From contig NZ_NUQE01000010.1 in assembly GCF_002582035.1 (NCBI RefSeq), positions 1 to 64,000 of the forward strand: 64,000 nt of DNA, in the 5' to 3' direction. The translations under genes were made by a program, and so were the position numbers. Positions 35,871 to 45,980 of this stretch are shown here, in pieces; the stretch's first letter is position 1, and every line of letters starts with the position of its first letter. The notes beneath the pieces were generated by a model that was not told the DNA's origin, made no database searches, and saw only the letters and a program-made list of their open reading frames with translations. The DNA is from Bacillus pseudomycoides. Its GTDB lineage: Bacteria > Bacillota > Bacilli > Bacillales > Bacillaceae_G.

Positions 35871-36271
35871 CGTATCACCGTCTCTTTGTTTATCTTTTTT
35901 ACATAAGACAAAAGTTATAAAAATTACATGGGATGTTAACTATGTATTTCTACATCAATACAAAGCAACCTTTTTTAGTGTCTACTTCGGTTAATTTATT
36001 ATACTATTTCCGACAAATTATGAATTTTGTACTGCATCGATTCGAAAACGATTGAATTAAATATTAAGTAATAGTAAACACCCTTCTAATTATAATACAT
36101 TAATATAAAAAATTGGCAGAATATGTGGTATATCTATTTGCTAGCAGATATGTGGTATCTATATTATTGCAATTTGAACGAATTATTTATAAAAAAGAAG
36201 CTATCCCTCTATTTGATATTGGGAATAGCCTCTTTAGTTTGTCATTTACAAATTACATAATATACCTTTCA
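35871..36271. other. Gene-free stretch between selO and cdd
   Basis: No supported gene. It contains a short near-direct repeat (ATATGTGGTAT at 36120 and 36149) and the cdd terminator at 36191. The selO promoter probably lies next to 35871. Confidence 0.5.
36191..36237 (-). terminator. Terminator of the deo operon
   Basis: On the minus strand, GAGGCTATTCCC pairs with GGGATAGCTTC around an AT-rich loop and ends in six T. Confidence 0.8.
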
Positions 36272-36679
<408 letters not shown>

Positions 36680-36699
36680 TCAAAGTAAATGTAATTCTA

Positions 36700-38001
36700 T
36701 TAATCAGTGATCACAGTGTAAATTAATTTTGGAGTTTCAGCCTTTTCTGAAACAGAAATATTTTCATAAATTTTAGCTTTTACATCTTCAACATCTTCGC
36801 GATTTGCATAAATCGTAACTAATGGCTCTCCTTCTTTTACAACGTCGCCAACTTTTTTACGTAACATTAATCCAACAGCTAAATCAATTTCATCCTCTTT
36901 CGTTGCACGACCTGCTCCTAGAAGCATCGCAGCAATACCAATTTCATCTGCAACAATGTTAGACACAACACCTGAAGTTTTAGCTGGTACATCAATTACA
37001 TATTTCGCTTGTGGTAACTTTTCTGGATGATCTACAATGGAGCTATCTCCACCTTGATTACGTAAGAACTCTTTGAATTTCTCAATCGCTTTTCCATTCT
37101 TCATAACTTCTTTCAACATTTCACGTGCTTCTTCTAATGTATTTGCTTTTTTACCAAGAACAACCATTTGACTTCCTAATACAAGAACTAATTCCGTTAA
37201 GTCTTCTGGGCCTTCTCCTTTTAGCGTATCAATTGCTTCCTTCACCTCAAGAGCATTACCAATCGCAAAGCCAAGTGGTTGTGACATATCTGAAATAACA
37301 GCCATTGTTTGACGACCAACATTATTTCCGATTCGTACCATTGCATGTGCTAATTTTTTTGCATCCTCTTCTGTTTTCATAAATGCTCCTGCTCCTGTCT
37401 TAACATCAAGAACAATTGCATCAGCTCCAGCTGCAATTTTTTTACTCATAATCGAACTTGCGATTAATGGAATCGAATTCACAGTTCCCGTAACATCACG
37501 TAGTGCATATATTTTTTTATCGGCAGGTGTTAGATTTCCTGTTTGTCCAATAACTGCAACCTTATCACGATTCACTAAATCAATAAATTGTTCTTTCGTA
37601 ATCTCAACATGGAATCCTTCTACTGCTTCTAATTTATCAATCGTACCGCCTGTATGCCCTAGACCGCGTCCAGACATTTTTGCAACTGGTACATCTAAAG
37701 CAGCTACTAATGGTCCTAAAACTAATGTTGTTGTATCACCAACACCGCCAGTTGAATGTTTATCTACTTTAATCCCTTCAATCTCTGATAAATCAATTGT
37801 CTCTCCAGAATTCACCATAGCCATTGTTAAATCAGCACGTTCACGATCAGACATGTCTTGGAAAAAGATAGCCATTGCTAGTGCACTTACTTGATAATCA
37901 GGGATTGATCCATCTGTATATCCTTTAATAAAAAATTGAATTTCCTCTGTTGTTAATTCTTTACCATCACGTTTTTTCGCAATAATATCTACCATTCTCA
38001 T
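36700..38001 (-). CDS. pdp: Pyrimidine-nucleoside phosphorylase
   Basis: A 433-residue enzyme that splits uridine, thymidine and deoxyuridine with phosphate into base and (deoxy)ribose-1-phosphate. The phosphorylase signature [20 protein letters not shown] lies near residue 80, and the [19 protein letters not shown] loop follows. The frame opens at 38013, but ATG at 38001 ([10 protein letters not shown]) is the standard start of this family. It is cotranscribed with nupC and cdd. Confidence 0.96.
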   Translation of the reverse strand: MRMVDIIAKKRDGKELTTEEIQFFIKGYTDGSIPDYQVSALAMAIFFQDMSDRERADLTMAMVNSGETIDLSEIEGIKVDKHSTGGVGDTTTLVLGPLVAALDVPVAKMSGRGLGHTGGTIDKLEAVEGFHVEITKEQFIDLVNRDKVAVIGQTGNLTPADKKIYALRDVTGTVNSIPLIASSIMSKKIAAGADAIVLDVKTGAGAFMKTEEDAKKLAHAMVRIGNNVGRQTMAVISDMSQPLGFAIGNALEVKEAIDTLKGEGPEDLTELVLVLGSQMVVLGKKANTLEEAREMLKEVMKNGKAIEKFKEFLRNQGGDSSIVDHPEKLPQAKYVIDVPAKTSGVVSNIVADEIGIAAMLLGAGRATKEDEIDLAVGLMLRKKVGDVVKEGEPLVTIYANREDVEDVKAKIYENISVSEKAETPKLIYTVITD

Positions 38002-38055
38002 CCTAATCACCAATCCTTTTTATTTTAATTTATAAAGGGTAAACTTATTAAAATC

Positions 38056-39237
38056 TTAATATATTAATCCAACTATTGTTGCGGATAAAAAGCTTACTAA
38101 AGTTGCGCCAAAAAGTAGTTTTAAACCAAATCTTGCTACCACATTCCCTTGTTTTTCATGTAAACTTTTCACAGCACCAGCGATAATTCCGATTGAAGAA
38201 AAGTTTGCGAATGAAACAAGGAACACTGATATGATAGCTGTCGTTCTTCCTGAAAAGTTAAAGTTTCCTTGTGCTAAATTTGTCATAGCTACAAACTCAT
38301 TTGATACAAGTTTCGTCGCCATAATATTACCGGCATTAACAGCTTCATGCCAAGGAACACCCATAATAAATGCAAATGGTGCAAATACATAACCAAGAAT
38401 CTCTTGGAATGAGATACCAATTACTCCTTTAAAAATGGCATTAACTAAAGCGATTAAAGCAACAAATCCAATTAGCATAGCTGCTACTGTAATAGCAACT
38501 TTAAAGCCATCTACTATATATTCCCCTAATACTTCAAAAAAGGTCTTTTTCTCTTCCTCTTGTACTTCTAAAATATCTTCTTCTTCCGTAACCTCATAAG
38601 GGTTAATAATAGAAGCAATAATAAACCCGCCAAACAAGTTCAGCACTAAAGCGGTTACAACATATTGCGGTTTTAATAACACCATATATGATCCTACTAT
38701 AGACATAGAAACCGTTGACATCGCAGAAGCACACAGTGTATATAATCTTTTTTCACTTAATAAACCTAACTGTTTCTTAACAGAGATGAATACCTCTGAT
38801 TGCCCTAAAATTGCTGAAGCTACAGCGTTATATGATTCAAGTTTTCCCATTCCATTCACTTTACTTAAAGCTAAACCAATATATCTCACAATGAACGGTA
38901 ATACCTTAAAGTGCTGCAAAATACCAATTAAAGCTGATATAAACACAATTGGCATTAATACTCCTAAAAAGAATGAAAATTCTTTTTGATTTAACAAACC
39001 ACCAAATACAAAGTTAACACCTTCATCAGCATACTTTAACAATTGTCCAAAACCATCTGCAATTCCAGTTATTAGTACGTTTCCTGCACTTGTATTTAAT
39101 AGTACAAAACCTAGAATGAACTGTAATATAATCATCATTATAATAGGACGATATTTGACTTTTCTTCTATTATTACTAGCAAGCCATGCAATTCCTAAAA
39201 TCATTACAAGTCCTATAATGCCTATTAAGTACTTCAT
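38056..39237 (-). CDS. nupC: Concentrative nucleoside transporter (NupC family)
   Basis: A 393-residue membrane protein of the CNT family, which takes up nucleosides with H+ or Na+. Motifs include FVFGGLLNQKEFSFFLGVLM, GLALSKVNGMGKLESYNAVA followed by SAILGQSEVFI, and NFSSIGIIAGAVKSL. It has about ten helices. Its position between deoC and pdp indicates (deoxy)nucleoside supply to the catabolic enzymes. Confidence 0.95.
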   Translation of the reverse strand: MKYLIGIIGLVMILGIAWLASNNRRKVKYRPIIMMIILQFILGFVLLNTSAGNVLITGIADGFGQLLKYADEGVNFVFGGLLNQKEFSFFLGVLMPIVFISALIGILQHFKVLPFIVRYIGLALSKVNGMGKLESYNAVASAILGQSEVFISVKKQLGLLSEKRLYTLCASAMSTVSMSIVGSYMVLLKPQYVVTALVLNLFGGFIIASIINPYEVTEEEDILEVQEEEKKTFFEVLGEYIVDGFKVAITVAAMLIGFVALIALVNAIFKGVIGISFQEILGYVFAPFAFIMGVPWHEAVNAGNIMATKLVSNEFVAMTNLAQGNFNFSGRTTAIISVFLVSFANFSSIGIIAGAVKSLHEKQGNVVARFGLKLLFGATLVSFLSATIVGLIY

Positions 39238-39349
39238 GAAATTCTCCCTCCTTTTTGGTATCCGCTTACATATTTTTAAAATGTTAAAGCAATAGATACA
39301 CCATGCTTTTCAACAATTCGTATATCTATTGCTTACAACTTTTTATGAA

Positions 39350-40021
39350 TTAATAGTTATCTGAAACGCCGTTTGTATCATTTAAGACAATTGCAACACT
39401 AGCACTTGCACCAATTCTAGAAGCACCAGCTTCAATCATTTTCTCTGCATCTTCACGTGTACGAACACCACCAGATGCTTTCACACCAACGCTTTCTCCA
39501 ACAGTTTTGCGCATTAATGCAATATCTTCAGCAGTTGCGCCGCCAGTTGAGAATCCAGTTGAAGTTTTTACAAAGTCAGCACCAGCTTTTACAGATAATT
39601 CACAAGCACGAACTTTTTCTTCATCTGTTAATAAACAAGTTTCAATGATAACTTTTACAAGCGCTTTTCCTTTTGCAGCTTGTACAACTTCACGAATATC
39701 GTTTTCAACGAATTCATTATCTCCATCTTTTAAAGCACCAACATTGATTACCATGTCTACTTCAGTTGCACCTTTTGCAATCACATCTTTTGTTTCAAAT
39801 ACTTTTGTCTCAGTTGTATTTGCACCTAAAGGGAATCCGATTACTGTACAAACATCCACATCATGCCCTGCTAATTCTTCAGCAGCTAATTTTACCCATG
39901 TAGGATTAATACAAACAGAAGCGAAGTTATATTTCTTTGCTTCTTCTAAAACTTTCATAACATCTTCTTTCGTAGTATTCGGTTTCAAAACTGTATGATC
40001 AATTAACTTTGCAATGTTCAT
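39350..40021 (-). CDS. deoC: Deoxyribose-phosphate aldolase
   Basis: A 223-residue class I aldolase that cleaves 2-deoxyribose-5-phosphate to glyceraldehyde-3-phosphate and acetaldehyde. The Schiff-base Lys lies in [16 protein letters not shown], and [20 protein letters not shown] supplies the second active-site Lys. An in-frame GTG gives three more residues, but ATG at 40021 is 8 bases after GAGGAG and gives the usual length. First gene of the operon, preceded by the operator at 40066. Confidence 0.96.
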   Translation of the reverse strand: MNIAKLIDHTVLKPNTTKEDVMKVLEEAKKYNFASVCINPTWVKLAAEELAGHDVDVCTVIGFPLGANTTETKVFETKDVIAKGATEVDMVINVGALKDGDNEFVENDIREVVQAAKGKALVKVIIETCLLTDEEKVRACELSVKAGADFVKTSTGFSTGGATAEDIALMRKTVGESVGVKASGGVRTREDAEKMIEAGASRIGASASVAIVLNDTNGVSDNY

Positions 40022-40065
40022 TTTTTTCACTCCTCATATCTTTTAACAACTTCATTCTAACTCCA

Positions 40066-40107
40066 CCTTGAACAAATGTAAATATACTTTTGAAATTTTG
40101 TTCAAGG
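40066..40107 (-). promoter_or_regulatory. Palindromic operator upstream of deoC (DeoR type)
   Basis: CCTTGAACAAA (40066-40076) and TTTGTTCAAGG (40097-40107) form a perfect 11-bp-arm inverted repeat with a 20-base centre, 45 bases from the deoC start. In B. subtilis, DeoR binds a palindrome with TTGAA half-sites before its deo operon. Control by the adjacent DeoR is a strong inference. Confidence 0.75.
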
Positions 40108-40146
40108 TTTTTTTGAGATAGTGAAATAAATTTTTAAAATTTACAT

Positions 40147-40190
40147 AAAAAGGGCGCTGCCATATTAACAGCTCCCCCATAAAACACAAA
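40147..40190 (-). terminator. Second terminator-like hairpin between deoR and deoC
   Basis: On the minus strand, GGGAGCTG pairs with CAGCGCCC with one mismatch and is followed by TTTTT. It would stop any read-through from deoR before the deoC operator. Confidence 0.6.
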
Positions 40191-40295
40191 ATTTATTTAT
40201 TCATAAAAAATTTTATTTCACAAATTTCTTATGCAAACCATTATTTCAGCATGAAATTTTTATTGAAAAACGCATATGTTGCACAGCCACATACT

Positions 40296-40342
40296 AAAAG
40301 AAGGTTTCTCAAATTTATATTTTTGAGAAACCTTCTTTTTTT
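40296..40342 (-). terminator. Terminator of deoR
   Basis: AAAAGAAGGTTTCTCAAA pairs perfectly with TTTGAGAAACCTTCTTTT around a short loop with long A/T flanks, directly after the deoR stop. Confidence 0.9.
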
Positions 40343-40349
40343 AACCTTT

Positions 40350-41288
40350 TTAATAATTTAAAAGCTCTTTCGCCGTATGCTGATCGATAATCAACACATT
40401 CGCATAGCCGCCTCTTAACGCACCATCAATTGCTTTTATTTTTCTAGAGCCTCCTGCAACAAGAACAGAACGCTTCTTTAAGCGCAACTCTTCTAAATCA
40501 ATACCAATTGTTCGCTTATTAATTTCCTCACTGCAAATATTACCGTCTCCATCGAAGAAACGTGAACAAATATCTCCAACAGCTTGTTCTTTCAATAAAC
40601 TCATTTCTTCTTCATTCAAATAACCTAGTCGAAATAATAACGCCTCATCTCTAACCGTTCCAACTGTGAAAATGGCAATATTAGCTTGTTTTCCCATCTC
40701 AACAATATGATGAATATGCCTATCCTGCTCTACTAATTCTTTTGTAACTGCATTATCAAATATAACTGGAAGTGGTAGGTTTCGCGGTGTTGTTTGAAAA
40801 GCGTCCGCAAACAAGGCAATCGTTTCATTCGCATATGTATTTACACTTGAATGACTAATACCTCCTTTTAATTGGATAACTTCTACACCTTTCACATGCT
40901 GCGGGACAATTTTTCTAGCGACTTCATACATCGTCGTTCCCCAGCTCACACCAACAACATCACCATTTGTAACAGTCTTCTCCATGTACTCAGCAGCATA
41001 CTTACTAATATACTCCGTAATGACCGTATATTCTGGTACTGGAGAAAATACGACATGCGCCTCTAATAAATTATATTTTTCTTTAAGTAGGTTTCCTACA
41101 TTATCTAAATCAGCAAATGGATCAGCTATTTTAATTTGAACAAACCCTTTTTCTTTTGCATATTTTAACAATCTTGAAATAGTCGGCCTTGAAATATTCA
41201 ATTTATTTGCAATTTCTTGCTGACTATAATCCGATTGATAGTATAATCTTGCAACTTCAACGCTTAATTGTTGTTTTTCTTTGTCCAT
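40350..41288 (-). CDS. deoR: DeoR, SorC-family regulator of the deo operon
   Basis: A protein of about 312 residues. The N-terminal HTH is YSQQEIANKLNISRPTISRL and the C-terminal sugar-binding domain starts near residue 60, with DVVGVSWGTTMYEV and LVAGGSRKIKAIDGAL. In B. subtilis the inducer is deoxyribose-5-phosphate. The frame opens at 41339, but the family start MDKEKQQLS.. at 41288 is preferred, even though no strong ribosome binding site is visible. It lies directly upstream of deoC with its own terminator. Confidence 0.93.
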   Translation of the reverse strand: MDKEKQQLSVEVARLYYQSDYSQQEIANKLNISRPTISRLLKYAKEKGFVQIKIADPFADLDNVGNLLKEKYNLLEAHVVFSPVPEYTVITEYISKYAAEYMEKTVTNGDVVGVSWGTTMYEVARKIVPQHVKGVEVIQLKGGISHSSVNTYANETIALFADAFQTTPRNLPLPVIFDNAVTKELVEQDRHIHHIVEMGKQANIAIFTVGTVRDEALLFRLGYLNEEEMSLLKEQAVGDICSRFFDGDGNICSEEINKRTIGIDLEELRLKKRSVLVAGGSRKIKAIDGALRGGYANVLIIDQHTAKELLNY

Positions 41289-41510
41289 ATTCGTTATTTC
41301 TATACCCCTTCCAAACTTATTGTACCTTAATGGCATCATAACATTTCATCTTAGAAAATTCGACCATCTAAATTGGAAATAAACGTATTTCATACAAACA
41401 TTTATTCTTAGTTACCTCATTACGTTTATTTGTTGATGAAGTGACATGTTGGAATAAGATGAACATTCTATCGTCAAGTGATTAAGAAACTATGTGCTAA
41501 GGTTACGCCT

Positions 41511-41551
41511 AAAAAAGATGGCTGTTCTTTTTCAGAACAGCCATCTTTTTT
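41511..41551. terminator. Terminator of the SDR gene
   Basis: AAAAAAGATGGCTGTTCT pairs with AGAACAGCCATCTTTTTT around a 5-base loop; an excellent bidirectional terminator. Confidence 0.93.
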
Positions 41552-41573
41552 GTTAATTCAATTATCCATTCTC

Positions 41574-42293
41574 TTACGGATTTGTAGACCATAATCCAGC
41601 AGATTTAATGAATGTACGTTTATTTAATTTCAGCTGCGCTACAATAAATTCGGCAATATCTTCAGCCTGCATAACTTTATCTGGATTACCATCTGTCAAA
41701 CCTAATTCTACTGCCATATCTGTTGCAACCGTACTTGGTGTTAATGCTGTCACACGAATATTATGTTTACGTACTTCCATTGCTAACGATTCTGTTAAAC
41801 CAAGAACACCAAATTTAGAAGCACTGTACGCGCTTGTTACTGGTGCTCCCTTTTGTCCAGCTGTTGATGAAATATTAATAATATCACCGGACTGCTGCTC
41901 AATCATTCCTGGTAACGCAGCACGAGTTACATAATATACACCCATTAAGTTCACTTGAATGATTCTTTCCCATTCCGCAACATCTAGTTCTAAAAATTTA
42001 CCAAATTTAGAAATCCCAGCGTTATTAATTAAAATATCAATAGAACCTAAGCCGTTTTTTAATGTTTCAATTGCTTCACTTACCTCTTCATATGAAGATA
42101 CATCAGCAGTAGCAATTACAGCTTTCACGCCTTCTGCCTCAACTTCTTTTGCAACAGCTTTTAAATTTTCTTCTGAACGTGCTAAAAGTCCTACATTCAC
42201 GCCTTCTTTTGCTAAGGCAATTGCTACAGCACGGCCAATCCCTCTTCCAGCTCCTGTAATTAATACATTTTTTCCTTGTAATAATTCTGCCAA
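41574..42293 (-). CDS. Short-chain dehydrogenase (3-ketoacyl-ACP reductase-like)
   Basis: A 239-residue classical SDR. NADP(H)-binding [20 protein letters not shown] lies at the N-terminus. NNAG, the catalytic Ser in INISSTAGQ, and the Tyr/Lys pair in YSASKFG follow. It is annotated in relatives as 3-ketoacyl-ACP reductase. TTG at 42293 (MAELLQG) is 8 bases after AGGGAG and is preferred over GTG at 42302. The gene stands alone between its terminator and the ABC cluster, so a separate substrate is possible. Confidence 0.9.
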   Translation of the reverse strand: MAELLQGKNVLITGAGRGIGRAVAIALAKEGVNVGLLARSEENLKAVAKEVEAEGVKAVIATADVSSYEEVSEAIETLKNGLGSIDILINNAGISKFGKFLELDVAEWERIIQVNLMGVYYVTRAALPGMIEQQSGDIINISSTAGQKGAPVTSAYSASKFGVLGLTESLAMEVRKHNIRVTALTPSTVATDMAVELGLTDGNPDKVMQAEDIAEFIVAQLKLNKRTFIKSAGLWSTNP

Positions 42294-42444
42294 ATATAAC
42301 ACTCCCTAATCTTTCTAAAATACTAATTTTTCCATAGAATGAATTATATCTATATATCGTTTAAAATACAATCATGCACTTTAATGTGCGTAGTATAAGT
42401 AACTATTAAATTCGTTTTCAGTTAAGAGGCCATTCTCTAGCGAA

Positions 42445-43446
42445 TTAAGCACTATGCTCAATTTGCTCCCTCTTCTCTTTTTTCTTATGCTGTTTCCATT
42501 TCACCAGTTTCCTTACTGTTCCTACCATACCTGTTGGAAGACCTAATAAGACGATGATATACAATAAACCAAGAAAAATTGTCCATCGCTCAAAAATTGG
42601 GTACTGCGCAGCAAGCTCCGACAAATAGTATTTCAAAGATTCAATCATTCCTGCCCCTATTATCGCTCCTACTAATGTCCCAATGCCACCGATTGTCGTC
42701 ATTAATAAAGCATTTAGCGTCATGTCAATTGAAAAAACGGTCGTATTTACAAAGCGAAGTGTGATAACAAATAATCCGCCGCTCACAGATGCTACTACTC
42801 CAGCTACAACACTCGCAATTACTTTATAGTGAAGAATTTTATAACCAAGTGCTTCCACACGTTGTTCATTTTGCGAAATCGCTTTTAATACGTTTCCAAT
42901 TGAAGATTTCGTAAACAGTTGTAGTAATAAAAAAATGATTACTAGACTTATTAATGTAATATAGTAAAATGTGAAACGATCTCGAAATATATCAGGTACA
43001 CGAAACGTAAAACCATCTCCCCCATGCGTGACAGTTCGCCATTTTTCAGCTAGCACAAAGAATAATTGAGAAATGGCTAGTGTTAGCATCGCATAGAAAT
43101 GACTTTTTAATCGTAAGGAAAGCATACCAACTATATAACTAATGACCGCTGATAAAGTGACTGCTAATATAATCCCAATAAAAAAACTCGACATTGTTGC
43201 CTCTTGTCGATCTAATAGGAGTGCGACACAATAAGCACCGATTCCAAAGAACATACAATGTCCAAATGACACAATTCCCGTATAACCTAATAAAATATCA
43301 AAACTCATTGCAAATATTGCGAAAATGAAAATTTGTGTAAACAAGATTAATATGCTTCTTGAATCGTTTATAAAAGGAAATAGCATGAAACAGAAAAGAA
43401 TTGCCCCCAAAAAATATAAGCTAGCTCGATTAGATGATGTAGTCAT
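42445..43446 (-). CDS. livM: Branched-chain amino acid ABC permease, LivM type
   Basis: A protein of about 333 residues with nine to ten helices. The LivM landmark GYTGIVSFGHCMFFGIGAYC is near residue 50, and the EAA-like loop KAISQNEQRVEALGY follows. ATG at 43446 comes 6 bases after GGGGTGAG, so translation starts just after the livH stop. One half of the channel of the importer encoded here. Confidence 0.92.
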   Translation of the reverse strand: MTTSSNRASLYFLGAILFCFMLFPFINDSRSILILFTQIFIFAIFAMSFDILLGYTGIVSFGHCMFFGIGAYCVALLLDRQEATMSSFFIGIILAVTLSAVISYIVGMLSLRLKSHFYAMLTLAISQLFFVLAEKWRTVTHGGDGFTFRVPDIFRDRFTFYYITLISLVIIFLLLQLFTKSSIGNVLKAISQNEQRVEALGYKILHYKVIASVVAGVVASVSGGLFVITLRFVNTTVFSIDMTLNALLMTTIGGIGTLVGAIIGAGMIESLKYYLSELAAQYPIFERWTIFLGLLYIIVLLGLPTGMVGTVRKLVKWKQHKKKEKREQIEHSA

Positions 43447-43453
43447 AACAATC

Positions 43454-44314
43454 TCACCCCTTTTCACCAACAAGTCCTGTTGGCTTAACTAATAAGACAA
43501 ATAACAGCATCAACATGTTTATCGCAAGCGATAAATCTGGAACATAGTACGCCGTAAAAGCTCCTGCCAAGCCAACAATTAAGGATGCGATTACAGAACC
43601 TTGTACACTACCTAATCCACCAATAATTACAACGATAAAAGCTAAAATAGCATACTGCATCCCCATTTCAGCAAAAATAATACCCGAATAAGGCGCGAGA
43701 AGAAAGCCACCTAACGCCGCCATTCCAGCTCCTAATAAAAATACAAAAGAAAAGATAGCTTTCACATTAATCCCAAGCGCTTGAACCATCTCTTTATCCA
43801 TTACACCAGCACGAATCATAAGCCCGATTTTCGTTTTTCGAAGTAATAATACAAATCCGATGTAAACGAATAAACCGATTAAAATAACAAATAAGCGATA
43901 CTTGATTAATATGATTCCATCAAATGTAAAACTGCCTTGTAACCAATTTGGTAACTTAGCTCCTATCGGATTCGGCCCCCAAAATACTTTGATACATTCA
44001 CTTAGTACGAGCATACCACCAAGTGTAACCAGAAGCTGACGAACATGATTTCCATAAACCGGACGGATGAGGAATCTTTCTAATATCCAACCAAGAAACA
44101 TGCCCATCACAATAGCACCAAATAATGCAAACATATAACTGCCTGTTACATTAAACAACCACACCCCAGTAAAAGCACCCCATGCAAATAGCCCACCATG
44201 AGCAAAATTAAGAACACTCATTAAACCGAAAATGAGTGTTAGGCCAGATGCTAATAAGAAAATAAGCACACCTGTCGAAACACCATTTACAAATAAATTA
44301 ATCAACACATCCAC
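43454..44314 (-). CDS. livH: Branched-chain amino acid ABC permease, LivH type
   Basis: About 286 residues, eight or nine helices. The motif LIFGLMSVLNFAHGGLFAWG marks LivH, and RAGVMDKEMVQALGINVKAI is the cytoplasmic coupling loop. GTG at 44314 lies 6 bases after GAGGTG and is preferred over the ATG at 44332. It pairs with livM as the other half of the channel. Confidence 0.92.
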   Translation of the reverse strand: MDVLINLFVNGVSTGVLIFLLASGLTLIFGLMSVLNFAHGGLFAWGAFTGVWLFNVTGSYMFALFGAIVMGMFLGWILERFLIRPVYGNHVRQLLVTLGGMLVLSECIKVFWGPNPIGAKLPNWLQGSFTFDGIILIKYRLFVILIGLFVYIGFVLLLRKTKIGLMIRAGVMDKEMVQALGINVKAIFSFVFLLGAGMAALGGFLLAPYSGIIFAEMGMQYAILAFIVVIIGGLGSVQGSVIASLIVGLAGAFTAYYVPDLSLAINMLMLLFVLLVKPTGLVGEKG

Positions 44315-44339
44315 GTTTTTCACCTCATCCATATCAAGG

Positions 44340-45044
44340 TTAAGAAATCCCTAAATATTTATGACATGTTTCCTTATCTTCCTTCAGTTCACTCATCGGA
44401 CCATTATGCACAATTTTCCCATTATCCATAATGTAAAAATAATCGCCAATTTGACTGGCCATCATAAAATTTTGTTCGACAAGTAAAACAGTTGTTTTCT
44501 CCTTCATTTTTAAAATTGAGATCATCAACTTCTCAATCATGATTGGTGACAATCCTTTACTAGGCTCATCAATAAGCAGTAGGCCTTCACTGTTAATGTA
44601 AGCTCTTGAGATAGCAAGCATTTGCTTTTGGCCTCCACTTAACAATCCACTCTTTTTATGCCAAAATTGTTTTAAGTCTGGAAAGAGACTCAACATCCAT
44701 TCCACTTTTTCATCTGTTTCTTCATTTTTTTTCGTTTGAGCAAGTGCAAACGTTTCTTCAACCGTTAAGTCGTAAAATATTCCTTGATTTTCTGGGACAT
44801 ACCCTATACCTTTTCGAGAAATCATATGTGTTGATAGCCCATTTACTTTCTCTTCGCCAAAATAAACCGCTCCGTTAGAAATGGTATAAAACCCCATAAT
44901 AGAACGCAGCGTTGTCGTTTTTCCTGCTCCGTTTCTTCCAAATAAGACTGTAATGGTTCCTTCCTCCACTCCAAAAGAAACACCTTGCAAAATATGAAAT
45001 TGATCTAAATATGTTTCTATATTATCCACTTTTAATAGTGTCAC
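44340..45044 (-). CDS. livF: Branched-chain amino acid ABC ATPase, LivF type
   Basis: A 234-residue ATPase. Walker A FGRNGAGKTTTL, the signature LLSGGQKQMLAIS, Walker B LLLIDEPSKGLSP and the His switch LLVEQNFMMA are complete. The first bases overlap the end of livG (23 bases), indicating tight coupling. LivF and LivG usually form the ATPase heterodimer. Confidence 0.94.
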   Translation of the reverse strand: MTLLKVDNIETYLDQFHILQGVSFGVEEGTITVLFGRNGAGKTTTLRSIMGFYTISNGAVYFGEEKVNGLSTHMISRKGIGYVPENQGIFYDLTVEETFALAQTKKNEETDEKVEWMLSLFPDLKQFWHKKSGLLSGGQKQMLAISRAYINSEGLLLIDEPSKGLSPIMIEKLMISILKMKEKTTVLLVEQNFMMASQIGDYFYIMDNGKIVHNGPMSELKEDKETCHKYLGIS

Positions 45045-45795
45045 TGTATAATCCTCCTAAATATGCAGTTTGCACACGCTCATCCTTCATAATCTCTTCT
45101 GGTAACCCTTCAGCTAATAACTCCCCCTGAAATAACACAATGAGATGATCAGATAAATGAAGGACCATATCCATTTTGTGCTCAATTAGCACAATCGTTT
45201 TTTCACGATTATCTTTTATATTTTCAATTACTTGGAGAATAGCAGGAACTTCTTCAAGAGAAATACCCGCTGTCGGTTCATCTAACAACAACATATCTGT
45301 TTTAAGTGCTAAAAGCATTGCAAGTTCCAATTTTCGCTTTTCTCCATGAGCTAAATCTTTTGCAAGTACTTCTTCCTTTTCATTCAGCAACACAACTTCG
45401 AGTAAATGGCGTGCTTCTTCTTGTTGCTGCTTATACTGAGATGGGCGTGGGAAGAAACTATAATAATCTTTCGCATAAGACTGTACACCAAGCCGGGCAT
45501 TTTCAAGAACCGTTAATTCTGGAAAAATGTTTGTAAGCTGAAAAGAGCGTCCCATACCAAGACGCGTTCGATCTGGAATCGATAACTTTGTAATGTCACG
45601 TTCCTTAAAATAAATCTCTCCTTTTGTCGGAGAAAGTTGGCCGCTTAACAAATTAAAAAGGGTGGTTTTCCCTGCTCCGTTCGGTCCAATAATGGAAATA
45701 AGTTTTCCTTTCGGTATCATCAAATTTACATCTTTAATAACATGATGCTCTCCAAATGAAACAGAAAGTTCACGAGTCTCTAACAAATTCTCCAC
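45022..45795 (-). CDS. livG: Branched-chain amino acid ABC ATPase, LivG type
   Basis: A 257-residue ATPase. Walker A GPNGAGKTTLF, signature LAHGEKRKLELAMLLA (LSGGE-like variant LAHGE typical of LivG), Walker B DMLLLDEPTAGIS and switch IVLIEHKMDMV. Starts at ATG with AGGAGG upstream. A hairpin between the upstream binding-protein gene and livG probably reduces expression of the ABC genes relative to the binding protein. Confidence 0.94.
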   Translation of the reverse strand: MENLLETRELSVSFGEHHVIKDVNLMIPKGKLISIIGPNGAGKTTLFNLLSGQLSPTKGEIYFKERDITKLSIPDRTRLGMGRSFQLTNIFPELTVLENARLGVQSYAKDYYSFFPRPSQYKQQQEEARHLLEVVLLNEKEEVLAKDLAHGEKRKLELAMLLALKTDMLLLDEPTAGISLEEVPAILQVIENIKDNREKTIVLIEHKMDMVLHLSDHLIVLFQGELLAEGLPEEIMKDERVQTAYLGGLYSDTIKSG

Positions 45796-45836
45796 ACTAT
45801 ATCCTCCTCACAAAGGATTCCTTAATTCCCTACTGA

Positions 45837-45895
45837 TCACTAGTCTCCACCTATCTTCTTCGTTTTTTCTGAATTCTGAGGCGGAGTTTTAAAGT
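45837..45895 (+). repeat. Palindromic intergenic repeat, family 2, copy 3
   Basis: CTCCACCTATCTTCTTCG and CTGAATTCTGAGGCGGAG pair as imperfect hairpin arms. The order of blocks is the same as at 3795 and 17246. It lies between livG and the substrate-binding protein gene. Confidence 0.6.
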
Positions 45896-45939
45896 GAAAA
45901 GTTTTCCATCCCTTTATGATAAGAATGGAAAACTTTCAC
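45894..45939 (-). terminator. Partial terminator/attenuator hairpin between binding protein and livG
   Basis: AAAGTTTTCCAT pairs with ATGGAAAACTTT around a 15-base loop. It lies directly after the binding-protein gene and could cause partial termination or protect its mRNA end. Confidence 0.6.
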
Positions 45940-45980
45940 TGTTCGTTACAATAAGAAGTTGATTATTTTAATTATTCAGA

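Noticed and set aside
39457-39998. Plus-strand frames across deoC
   Set aside because: They are antisense shadows of the well-supported aldolase gene.
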